Assembly: GCF_000379485.1 (NCBI RefSeq)
Contig: NZ_KB902281.1
Location: 1-64,000 of the forward strand
From: Wenxinia marina DSM 24838
GTDB lineage: Bacteria > Pseudomonadota > Alphaproteobacteria > Rhodobacterales > Rhodobacteraceae
Length of the DNA stretch: 64,000 bases
Reading direction: 5' to 3'
This document shows positions 41,651 to 48,893 of the stretch, in pieces. Both the position numbers and the translations under genes were made by a program. The notes under the pieces were generated by a model, which was given only the letters and a program-made list of their open reading frames with translations, did no database searches and had not been told where the DNA came from. The first letter of the stretch is position 1. Each line of letters opens with the position of its first letter.

Positions 41651-41834
41651 TCTGCGTTGCCCGGCGGGACCGCCGGCCTCCGTGCCGACCGCCTGCGGTC
41701 AGGCCGGAGCCGCCGCTGCCCGATGTGCGGGCAGGGAAGAAACGCACCCTGCGGAAGGGACAGAACCGCCTTGATCTTTCCGCGGCCGTTGCCCAACCAT
41801 CGGGCGGGGCACTCGTGGGGAACGTGACGGACAG

Positions 41835-42707
41835 ATGGCCATCGGGACCTGGCTGACGACGGAGCGCGGTCGCGCGGCCACGCTTGTCGTCCCCCCCTTC
41901 GTCTACGCGCTTCTCCTGCTCGCCATTCCGGTCGGCGCGGTGATCCTGTTCTCCTTCTGGACGCAGGACTTCATGACCGTGGACCGGACGTTCACGCTGG
42001 ACAACTACCGCGAGATCGCGACCACGCCGGTCTACGGTCTGCTGCTGCGCCGCTCGCTGTTCGTGTCGGGCACCGTGACCATCGTCACCGTGCTGCTGGC
42101 CTACCCGATCGCCTACTTCGTGTCGTTCCACGTCCCGGCGCACCGCAAGTCGCTGTGGCTGTTCCTGATCACCATCCCGTTCTGGACCAGCTACCTGATC
42201 CGCGTGTTCCTGTGGAAGGTCATCCTCGGCTACAACGGCGTCATCAATTCCGGACTGCAGGGCCTCGGGATCATCGACGAGCCGCTGACCTTCATCCTCT
42301 ACAACGTGAACGCGGTCATCATCACGCTGGCGCACGCCTTCGCGCCGTTCGCGATCCTGCCGATCTTCGTGGCCCTGGAGAAGATCGACCGCTCGCTGCT
42401 GGAGGCGTCGCAGGATCTGGGCGAGACGCGCCTGACCACCTTCCTGCGGGTGACGCTGCCGCTGTCCATGCCGGGCCTCGTCGCGGCGGTCCTCATCGTC
42501 TTCATCCCCACCATCGGCGACTACGTCACGCCCGAGCTGATGGGGGGCGCGGGCGGCAAGCTGATCGCGAACATGATCCAGACGCAGTTCCTGCAGCTGA
42601 ACAACGCGCCGCTGGGCGCCGCGCTGGCGCTGGTGGCGATGGTGTCGGTGACGGCGATCAGCCTCGTGTTCATCCTGCTCAACCGCCGCTGGCTGAGGGG
42701 GCGCTGA
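41835..42707 (+). CDS. ABC transporter permease, spermidine/putrescine type (PotB-like)
   Basis: A 290-residue inner-membrane permease with six helices and the EAA loop LLEASQDLGETRLTTFLRVTLPLSMPG (in part), which docks on the ATPase. The FTLDNYREI segment and AFAPFAILPIFVALEKID are typical of the PotB family of polyamine importers. Its stop overlaps the ATG of the second permease (TGATG). The 231 bases upstream hold no binding-protein gene, only the rpsI terminator and spacer. Substrates other than polyamines (for example thiamine, opines) are possible. Confidence 0.9.
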   Translation: MAIGTWLTTERGRAATLVVPPFVYALLLLAIPVGAVILFSFWTQDFMTVDRTFTLDNYREIATTPVYGLLLRRSLFVSGTVTIVTVLLAYPIAYFVSFHVPAHRKSLWLFLITIPFWTSYLIRVFLWKVILGYNGVINSGLQGLGIIDEPLTFILYNVNAVIITLAHAFAPFAILPIFVALEKIDRSLLEASQDLGETRLTTFLRVTLPLSMPGLVAAVLIVFIPTIGDYVTPELMGGAGGKLIANMIQTQFLQLNNAPLGAALALVAMVSVTAISLVFILLNRRWLRGR

Positions 42708-43504
42708 TGCTGCGGGGCTACGCCGTCCTGTACCTGATCTTCCTCTATGCGCCGATCGCGCTCCTGCCGATCTTCGCCTTCAACGACGGCTCGATCATCG
42801 CCTTCCCGCTGCAGGGCTTCACCACGCGCTGGTTCTCCGAACTGTGGACCAATTCGGCGCTCCACAACGCGGTGCAGAACTCGCTCTTCATCGCGGTGAT
42901 GACGGCGGTCTTCGCGACGCTCCTCGGTATCTGCGCCGCCCGCGCCGGCGCAATGGCGAGCTTTCCGGGCAAGCAGGGCATCCTCGGCTTCGTGATGCTG
43001 CCGCTGGTCCTGCCCGAGATCATCGTCGCGGTGTCGCTGCTCATCGTGTTGCGGCAGGTCCTGGGCCTGCAGCTGTCGAACTGGTCGGTGATCGCGGCGC
43101 ACGTCCTGATCTGCACGCCGTTCTCCATCGCGATCCTGAACGGCGCGTTCCAGAACCTCGACCCAGCGATGGAGGAGGCGGCGATGGATCTGGGCGAGAG
43201 CCGCTGGTCCGCCTTCCGCCTCATCACGCTGCCGCTGGTCATGCCGGGGATCGTCTCGTCGCTGCTGATCTCGTTCACCATCAGCCTCGACGAGTTCATC
43301 ATCGCCTTCTTCCTCACCGGCACGAACCCGACGATGCCGGTCTACATCTGGGGCCTTCTGCGCTTTCCCGGCCAGCTGCCCGTCGTGATGGCGCTGGGGA
43401 CGATCCTCGTCGCGCTGTCGATCATCCTGCTGACCATCGCCGAATATTATCGCCGCCGGGGCCTGGCCCGTGCGGGCGTGGCCGATACCGGAGGCTTCCT
43501 GTGA
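42707..43504 (+). CDS. ABC transporter permease, spermidine/putrescine type (PotC-like)
   Basis: A 265-residue permease with six helices and the EAA motif MEEAAMDLGESRWSAFRLI, matching PotC. FNDGSIIAFPLQGFTTRWF near the N-terminus and FTISLDEFIIAFFLTGTNPTMPVYIW near the end are standard landmarks of the family. It starts at an ATG sharing one base with the previous stop, and its stop overlaps the GTG of the ATPase gene. Confidence 0.92.
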   Translation: MLRGYAVLYLIFLYAPIALLPIFAFNDGSIIAFPLQGFTTRWFSELWTNSALHNAVQNSLFIAVMTAVFATLLGICAARAGAMASFPGKQGILGFVMLPLVLPEIIVAVSLLIVLRQVLGLQLSNWSVIAAHVLICTPFSIAILNGAFQNLDPAMEEAAMDLGESRWSAFRLITLPLVMPGIVSSLLISFTISLDEFIIAFFLTGTNPTMPVYIWGLLRFPGQLPVVMALGTILVALSIILLTIAEYYRRRGLARAGVADTGGFL

Positions 43505-44589
43505 CCCGCCCGCTGATCCATCTCGAAAGCATCCACAAGTACTACGGCGACTACCACGCGCTGCGCGGCATCGACCTCGACATCCGGCCCGGCGAGTTCT
43601 TCTCGCTGCTGGGGCCGTCGGGATGCGGCAAGACCACGCTGCTGCGCACCATCGCAGGATTCGAGGACGTCTCGTCCGGCAACATGTTCATCGACGGCCG
43701 CGACATGAAGCGGGTGCCGGCGAACCAGCGGCCGACCAACATGGTGTTCCAGTCCTACGCCATCTTCCCGCACCTGACCGTGGCCGAGAACGTGGGCTTC
43801 GGCCTGCGGCGCGACCCCCGGCCGAAGGCCGAGAAGGCGAAGGCGGTGGAGGAGGCGCTGGAGATGGTGGGCCTGCGCGGCTACGGCAAGCGGGCCGCGC
43901 ACGCTTTGTCGGGCGGCCAGCGCCAGCGCGTGGCGCTCGCCCGGGCGCTGATCCTCAAGCCCAAGGTCCTGCTGCTGGACGAGCCGCTCTCCGCCCTCGA
44001 CAAGAAGATGCGCGAGCAGATGCAGGTGGAGCTGATCCGCCTGCAGCGCAGCGTCGGCATCACCTTCATCCTCGTCACCCACGACCAGGAGGAGGCGCTG
44101 GTCATGTCCGACCGGATCGCGGTCATGTTCGAGGGCGAGATCGGCCAGATGGCCGACCCCGAGACGCTGTACCGCCGCCCCAACAGCCGCCGCGTGGCCG
44201 AGTTCATCGGCAAGATGAACATCCTGCCCGGCCACGTGACCGAGGGCGGGCCGGGCGTCACGGTCGACGTCGCCGGTCTCGGCCGGGCCGAGGTCGCGAC
44301 CGAGCAGGCGCCGGGCGGCGTGGTGGCAGGCGACACCGCCGTCGGCATCCGGCCCGAGACGCTGGCGATCCTGTTCGAGGGGGAGGAGACGACGCGGCGG
44401 GTGGTCGAGGGCGTGGTGGACGAGGTCGTCTACTACGGCGACATGACCTACTACGACGTCCGCGTCGACGGGGTGCCCGAGCCGCTCAACATCTCCATGA
44501 AGAACCTCATCGGCCGCCCGGTCCTCGACGTCGGCACCCGCACGCGGGTCGCGTGGGACGAGCGCTCGCTGGTGGTCCTCGCCCGGTAG
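43501..44589 (+). CDS. ABC transporter ATP-binding protein, spermidine/putrescine type (PotA-like)
   Basis: The 362-residue ATPase of the import system. Walker A is GPSGCGKTT (38-46), the signature ALSGGQRQRVALARAL is near residue 137, Walker B is LLLDEPLSALDKKMR, and the switch histidine is in VTHDQEEAL. A C-terminal TOBE domain (about 275-362) is present, as in PotA, where it can bind regulators. The GTG at 43501 overlaps the previous stop. The transporter unit is permease-permease-ATPase without a substrate-binding protein in the window. Confidence 0.93.
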   Translation: MTRPLIHLESIHKYYGDYHALRGIDLDIRPGEFFSLLGPSGCGKTTLLRTIAGFEDVSSGNMFIDGRDMKRVPANQRPTNMVFQSYAIFPHLTVAENVGFGLRRDPRPKAEKAKAVEEALEMVGLRGYGKRAAHALSGGQRQRVALARALILKPKVLLLDEPLSALDKKMREQMQVELIRLQRSVGITFILVTHDQEEALVMSDRIAVMFEGEIGQMADPETLYRRPNSRRVAEFIGKMNILPGHVTEGGPGVTVDVAGLGRAEVATEQAPGGVVAGDTAVGIRPETLAILFEGEETTRRVVEGVVDEVVYYGDMTYYDVRVDGVPEPLNISMKNLIGRPVLDVGTRTRVAWDERSLVVLAR

Positions 44590-44781
44590 TGCGGCCTGCC
44601 GGCGGCGAAGCGCCCAGACTGACTCGGCGCCATCGGCGGTTTGTGGCTGCACGTCCGCAGCCGTCGTAACCAATCCGGAGGCACGCCGTTGTGGGCTCGA
44701 CCTGTCGGGGAGACGCCCCGCAGGACGAGGACGGCCTGACGGGGCATGCGGGTCGTCGATCATTGGTCACAGGAGGACCTC

Positions 44782-45282
44782 ATGACCAAGACCACCAACA
44801 TCTTCGCCGCAGCCGTCGCTGCCCTGTCGCTTTCGGCCGGCGCTTCCTACGCGCAGGACCAGGAGGGCCTCGTGAACGTCCTCGTGGACGGCAACAACGT
44901 CCAGGTGCCGATCGACGTCGCCGCCAACGTCTGCGACGTGTCGGTCGACGTGCTGACCTCGCTCGTCGGGACCGAGGACACGGCCTGCGAGGTCGACAGC
45001 GAGACCGCCGCGGCCAACGACTTCCCCGGCTACGAGGAATCGCCCGGCAACGGGAACGGCCAGCAGAACGGCCTGGTGAACGTGGCCGTCGAAGGCAACA
45101 ACGTGCAGGTGCCGATCGGCGTCGCCGCGAACGTCTGCGACGTGGACGTCTCGGTGATCCAGGAGGCCCGTGGCACCGACGAGAGCGTCTGCGACATCGA
45201 CCAGGAGACGGCGGCGGCGAACAACTTCCCGACGCTGCGGGACGCCCAGCCGGCGGACACGACGATCGACGACCAGGGCTGA
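44782..45282 (+). CDS. Secreted protein with two chaplin-like cysteine repeats
   Basis: A 166-residue exported protein: signal peptide 1-24 (ending ASYAQ), then two near-identical 54-residue repeats (29-82 and 97-150) joined by a glycine/asparagine-rich linker. Each repeat runs GLVNV..V.GNNVQVPI.VAANVCDV and has two cysteines 18 residues apart (51/69, 119/137). The NVQVP-x-VAANVC core recalls chaplins, the surface-active amyloid-like proteins of actinobacteria, where two cysteines form a disulfide. No cell-wall anchor is seen. AGGAGG precedes the ATG at 44782, and a strong terminator follows. Homology to chaplins is inferred by eye only. Confidence 0.75.
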   Translation: MTKTTNIFAAAVAALSLSAGASYAQDQEGLVNVLVDGNNVQVPIDVAANVCDVSVDVLTSLVGTEDTACEVDSETAAANDFPGYEESPGNGNGQQNGLVNVAVEGNNVQVPIGVAANVCDVDVSVIQEARGTDESVCDIDQETAAANNFPTLRDAQPADTTIDDQG

Positions 45283-45315
45283 CGTCCGACCGGACGACGA
45301 GCGCTGCTCGAACGG

Positions 45316-45341
45316 GACCCCGGCCGCAGGCCGGGGTCTTT
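45316..45341 (+). terminator. Intrinsic terminator of the chaplin-like gene
   Basis: GACCCCGGCC (45316-45325) and GGCCGGGGTC (45329-45338) form a perfect ten-pair stem with a GCA loop, followed by TTT. It lies 33 bases after the stop codon, so the gene is a single-gene transcription unit or the last of one. Confidence 0.88.
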
Positions 45342-45381
45342 CGTCTCGACGGAGCGATGAAGGTCCCAAGCGAGCCGCGAA

Positions 45382-45400
45382 GGAAATTTAACGAATTTCC
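45382..45400. promoter_or_regulatory. AT-rich inverted repeat upstream of the reductase gene
   Basis: GGAAATT-TAACG-AATTTCC is a perfect 7-5-7 dyad, unusually AT-rich for this DNA, 117 bases before the start of the FAD-binding reductase gene. Further down, GGAAC at 45471 followed 17 bases later by GGTT loosely resembles the general-stress (EcfG-type) promoter pattern of alphaproteobacteria. Both are candidate control sites only. Confidence 0.35.
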
Positions 45401-45517
45401 CTCTGCGCCAGACGAAGGTTCGACGAGTATTCTTCGCGCCGCTCCGGCCGCGGCGCGACATCCCGCCCCGGGAACCTCGCCCAAACCCTCCCGGTTGCTC
45501 CGTCGAGAGGAGAGACC

Positions 45518-46192
45518 ATGGCCCATACCCTGACCCTGCAGAGCGTCGCCCCCGTCACCCACGACACCCATCACCTGATCTTCGACCGGCCCGAGGGCTA
45601 TTCCTGGACGCCGGGGCAGGCGACGCTGCTGTCGCTGGACCAGGAGGGCTGGCGCGACGAGAAGCGGCCCTTCACCTTCGTCTCCTCGCCCGACGCGAGG
45701 ACGGTCGAGTTCGTCATCAAGTCCTACCCCGACCACGACGGCGTCACCAAGCGGATCGCCCAGCTGTCGCCCGGCGACACCGTCATCGTGCGCAGCACCT
45801 GGGGCGCGATCGAGGACAGGGGCCCGGGCACGTTCCTCGCCGGCGGAGCGGGCATCACGCCCTTTATCGGCATCCTGCGCGAGCGGGCGCGGCAGGGCGG
45901 CGCCGGGGGCTCGACGCTGATCTTCTCGAACGCCACCGAGAAGGACATCATCCTGCGCCAGGAATGGGAGGGGATGGAGGGGCTGCGAACGGTCTTCACC
46001 CTCACGGAGGAGGAGGTGCCGGGGCTGGAGCACGGCCAGATCGACGGGCCGTTCCTCGACCGCCACGTCACCGACTGGGACGGCGTGTTCTACGTCTGCG
46101 GGCCGCGCAAGATGGAGGACACGCTGATCGAGGTGCTGAAGGGCAGGGGCGTGCCGTCGCAGCGGATCATCAGCGAGGATCACCCGGACTGA
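45518..46192 (+). CDS. Flavodoxin/ferredoxin reductase-family FAD-binding oxidoreductase
   Basis: A 224-residue FNR-like flavoenzyme. The FAD site is RPFTFVS at 50-56, the flavin-phosphate and NAD(P) region GGAGITPFIGILRE near 110, and the C-terminal YVCGPRKMED. It has no 2Fe-2S domain and no membrane segment, so it would pass electrons from NAD(P)H to a separate acceptor. ATG at 45518 follows GAGAGGAGAG. It may share a transcript with the small gene at 46263, 70 bases downstream. Confidence 0.9.
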   Translation: MAHTLTLQSVAPVTHDTHHLIFDRPEGYSWTPGQATLLSLDQEGWRDEKRPFTFVSSPDARTVEFVIKSYPDHDGVTKRIAQLSPGDTVIVRSTWGAIEDRGPGTFLAGGAGITPFIGILRERARQGGAGGSTLIFSNATEKDIILRQEWEGMEGLRTVFTLTEEEVPGLEHGQIDGPFLDRHVTDWDGVFYVCGPRKMEDTLIEVLKGRGVPSQRIISEDHPD

Positions 46193-46262
46193 TCGGCGGG
46201 CGGCGTCACGCAACCCGCCGCGTCTCGCCCGCGTTTGCCGTCAAAGGACAAGGAGACACACC

Positions 46263-46529
46263 ATGAGCGACGCGGAAACCACCCAGGACCACGACACGAT
46301 CCGCAAGTGGGCGGAGAAGCGGGACGGCCACCCGGCCAAGGTCGACACCGGCGGCGAGGGCGGCATCCTCCGGATCGACTTCGGCGAGCCCGAGGACCGG
46401 CTCACCCAGATCGAATGGGACGAGTTCTTCGAGATCTTCGACGGAAACGGTCTGCACTTCCTGTACCAGGAGCGGACGAAGGACGGCGGCACCAGCCGGT
46501 TTCACAAGTTCACGAACGAGGCGGCGTGA
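46263..46529 (+). CDS. Small conserved protein, unknown (often mislabelled)
   Basis: An 88-residue soluble protein: DHDTIRKWAEKRDGHPAKVDT, GILRIDFGEPEDRL, IEWDEFFEIFDGNGLHFLYQ and a short basic end. Relatives are widespread in bacteria and are sometimes named 1,4-alpha-glucan branching enzyme, which cannot be right for a protein this size with no such domain. Real function unknown. A good AAGGAGA site precedes the ATG at 46263. It is convergent with the M48 protease gene, two bases apart. Confidence 0.85.
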   Translation: MSDAETTQDHDTIRKWAEKRDGHPAKVDTGGEGGILRIDFGEPEDRLTQIEWDEFFEIFDGNGLHFLYQERTKDGGTSRFHKFTNEAA

Positions 46530-46531
46530 GG

Positions 46532-47224
46532 TCAGCCTGCCAGCCACTTCGCCTCGTTCTCCTCGATCGCCTTGATGCGTTCATCGGTACGCGGGTGGCT
46601 CAGCAGCCAGGCCGGTGTGGCGCCGCCGCGTCCGCCGCTGAGCCCTTCGAGCTTGCGAAACATTGATTTCTGAGGGCCGGCCCCGAGGCCGGCCTTCATC
46701 ATGAGGGCCGTCGCATAGGCGTCCGCCTCGTACTCGTCCCCGCGGCTCATCTTGGCGGCGACGAGGCTGACGAGGCCGGTCGCGAGATAGCCGCCGATGC
46801 CGGGCAGCACCCGGTTGAGCAGCAGCGCCAGGGCGGTGCGCACCGCATTCTGGCCCGAGAAGTCGATCATCCGCCGCTTGGTGTGGCCCAGGGCCACGTG
46901 CCCCAGCTCGTGCGCGATCACGCTGGCCATCTCTTCGGCGCTCACCGCGCCCGAGCGGAACTTGTCGTAGAACCCGCGCGTGAGGAAGATACGACCGTCC
47001 GGGGCGGCCAGACCGTTCACGGCGTCGATTTCGTAAAGATTGACCTTAATCCTCGGCAGATCGAGCGCCTCGGCAAGTTTCCGCGTTGCAGCAAGGAGCC
47101 TCGGGTCGGCCAGCTCCGTCGATTTCTCGTCCAGTTCGCGCGCGGTGCGCCACGCGGAAAAGCGATAGACGGCAATGCCGTAGCCGATGGCGAGGAGGAT
47201 CGGGAGGAACTTCAGCACGCCCAT
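46532..47224 (-). CDS. M48-family metalloprotease (HtpX-like)
   Basis: A 230-residue membrane-linked zinc protease with HELGH at 105-109 and the third ligand glutamate in GDEYEADAYA. One N-terminal membrane helix (about 4-21) and a second hydrophobic stretch (about 130-160) flank the active site, fewer than in HtpX. Such enzymes clear misfolded membrane proteins. The start at 47224 (MGVLKFL) is chosen, since residues before it are not conserved in type; the ribosome-binding site is weak. The upstream region has lower GC than the surroundings. Confidence 0.87.
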   Translation of the reverse strand: MGVLKFLPILLAIGYGIAVYRFSAWRTARELDEKSTELADPRLLAATRKLAEALDLPRIKVNLYEIDAVNGLAAPDGRIFLTRGFYDKFRSGAVSAEEMASVIAHELGHVALGHTKRRMIDFSGQNAVRTALALLLNRVLPGIGGYLATGLVSLVAAKMSRGDEYEADAYATALMMKAGLGAGPQKSMFRKLEGLSGGRGGATPAWLLSHPRTDERIKAIEENEAKWLAG

Positions 47225-47348
47225 AATATGGGGATCGGCCGGGCGAACGACAATTGATGCACTCTTGCCATACTCCGCCGAAGCGGGCATCAATAGGGAA
47301 CTTCGCGCTTTCTCTGGCGTCTTCTCCCCGTAGCAGCAGTCAAGAAGA

Positions 47349-47516
47349 ATGGCGAAGATGTTTAGCGATAACGAACAGAGCCTGTCCGATCAGGCGGGAG
47401 TCTGCCTGAAGGCGGCCTACCGTGTGTCGCACGACGCCGAGCCCCGGTTCGACGCCTTGCTGGAGCGTCTGCGCGAGGCCGCGAAGACTCCCGCGACGAG
47501 CGAAGCGGGACGCTAG
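47349..47516 (+). CDS. Putative 55-residue protein
   Basis: A 55-codon frame (MAKMFSDNEQSLSDQAGVCL to the end TSEAGR) with a weak AAGAAG site before ATG 47349. Its product is a small charged helical protein (ERLREAAK) with one cysteine. Its TAG and the TAG of the convergent VWA gene share the palindrome CTAG (47513-47516). Codon use is less GC-biased at third positions than in the neighbours, which weakens the case or suggests different ancestry. Plausible but unproven. Confidence 0.5.
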   Translation: MAKMFSDNEQSLSDQAGVCLKAAYRVSHDAEPRFDALLERLREAAKTPATSEAGR

Positions 47517-48706
47517 GCCCTGCCCATGAGCAGGCGCATCCCCCTGTCCAGTCCGTCCAGCGTCATCGGCACCATGCGCTCCGCGCCGACGATCTGCTGC
47601 ATCATCCCGACCGACTGCGTGTAGGCCCACTGCCGCTCCGGCAGCGGATTGATCCACAGGATCCGCGGCCACCGCTCCGCCGCGCGCCGCAGCCAGACCT
47701 CCCCCGTTTCCTCGTTCCAGTGCTCGTTCGCCCCGCCCGGGACTGCGATCTCGTAGGGACTCATCGCAGCGTCGCCGACGATGACGCAGCGCCAGTCGGG
47801 GCCGTAGGTGTTCATCAGATCCAGCGTCGCCGTCCGCTCGCTCCAGCGCCGCGCGTTGTCGCGCCACACGAACTCGTACAGGCAATTGTGAAAGTAGGCG
47901 TGCTCGAGGTGACGGAACTCGGACCTCGCAGCCGAGAACAGCTCCTCGACCACCTTCACGTGCGGGTCCATGGAGCCGCCCACGTCCAGCAGCAGCAACA
48001 CCTTCACCGCGTTACGCCGCTCCGGCCGGGTCCTGACGTCGAGCCAGCCGCGATCGGCCGTCGCCCGGATCGTGCCGTCGAGGTCCAGCTCGTCCGCCGC
48101 CCCGTCGCGGGCCCACTGGCGCAGGCGGCGCAGCGCGATCTTGATGCTCCGCGTTCCCAGTTCGACGCCGTCGTCGAGATCGCGGAACTCGCGCCGGTCC
48201 CAGACCTTCGTCGCCCGCTGGTGCCGGCTCTCGTCCTGCCCGATGCGCACGCCTTCGGGGTTGTAGCCGTAGGCGCCGAAGGGCGAGGTGCCGGCGGTGC
48301 CGATCCATTTGCTGCCGCCCTGGTGGCGGCCCTTCTGCTCGGCCAGACGCTCGCGCAGCGTCTCCATCAGCTTGTCGAAACGGCCGAGCGCCTCGACCTC
48401 GGCCTTCTCCTCCTCCGTCAGGTGCTTTTCCGCCAGCTTGCGCAGCCAGTCCTCCGGCAGGTCGAGCGCGTTCAGGATGTCGTCGACCGTCAGCCCCTCC
48501 AGTCCCCGGAACGCCTGTGCGAAGGCGCGGTCGAAGCGGTCGATGTGCCGCTCGTCCTTGACGAGGGCGGCGCGGGCGAAGTGGTAGAAGGCGTCGATGT
48601 CGTAGATCGCGAGGCCGGCGCGGATGCCTTCGAGAAACGTCAGGAACTCGCGCACCGACACCGGCACGCCGGCGGCCCGGAGCGTCGCGAAGAAGCCCAG
48701 GAACAC
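47513..48706 (-). CDS. VWA-domain protein (CoxE/YehP-type partner of a MoxR ATPase)
   Basis: A 397-residue cytoplasmic protein with an N-terminal helical region (1-130) and a C-terminal von Willebrand A domain. The metal-ion site begins LLLLDVGGSMD at 237-247; the first serine of the usual DxSxS is glycine here. Proteins of this class act with MoxR AAA+ ATPases to activate or load metals into other proteins. The MoxR gene lies at the upstream end of the same strand run (50792-51640), with three other genes between. Confidence 0.88.
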   Translation of the reverse strand: MFLGFFATLRAAGVPVSVREFLTFLEGIRAGLAIYDIDAFYHFARAALVKDERHIDRFDRAFAQAFRGLEGLTVDDILNALDLPEDWLRKLAEKHLTEEEKAEVEALGRFDKLMETLRERLAEQKGRHQGGSKWIGTAGTSPFGAYGYNPEGVRIGQDESRHQRATKVWDRREFRDLDDGVELGTRSIKIALRRLRQWARDGAADELDLDGTIRATADRGWLDVRTRPERRNAVKVLLLLDVGGSMDPHVKVVEELFSAARSEFRHLEHAYFHNCLYEFVWRDNARRWSERTATLDLMNTYGPDWRCVIVGDAAMSPYEIAVPGGANEHWNEETGEVWLRRAAERWPRILWINPLPERQWAYTQSVGMMQQIVGAERMVPMTLDGLDRGMRLLMGRA

Positions 48707-48722
48707 GGCCCCGGCGCCCGGC

Positions 48723-48893
48723 TCAGGCCATGGCGCGCGACACGAAGATCAGCGCGAACAGGCCGAGAAGCGCGCCGATCAGCGCATGCACCGCCGCCCA
48801 TTGCAGGAGGTCGGCGGTCCGCCCCTCGCGGGCGCGGGCGCGCAGGGCGCCGATCAGGGCGCCGAGGACGAGACCGGCGAGGGGCAGGATCAT
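48723..48893 (-). CDS. 56-residue membrane protein
   Basis: A 56-codon gene coding for two hydrophobic helices (MILPLAGLVLGALIGAL and VHALIGALLGLFALIFVS) separated by a basic loop (RARAREGRT). The start at ATG 48893 overlaps the stop of the DUF2927 gene by four bases, which supports expression. It lies between the DUF2927 lipoprotein gene and the VWA gene in one minus-strand run. No family is recognised; it may be a small inner-membrane partner of one neighbour. Confidence 0.75.
   Translation of the reverse strand: MILPLAGLVLGALIGALRARAREGRTADLLQWAAVHALIGALLGLFALIFVSRAMA

Noticed and set aside
46263-46529. Glycogen-branching enzyme name for the 88-residue protein
   Set aside because: The protein is far too short and has no glycosidase domain; the name is a propagated error for this family.
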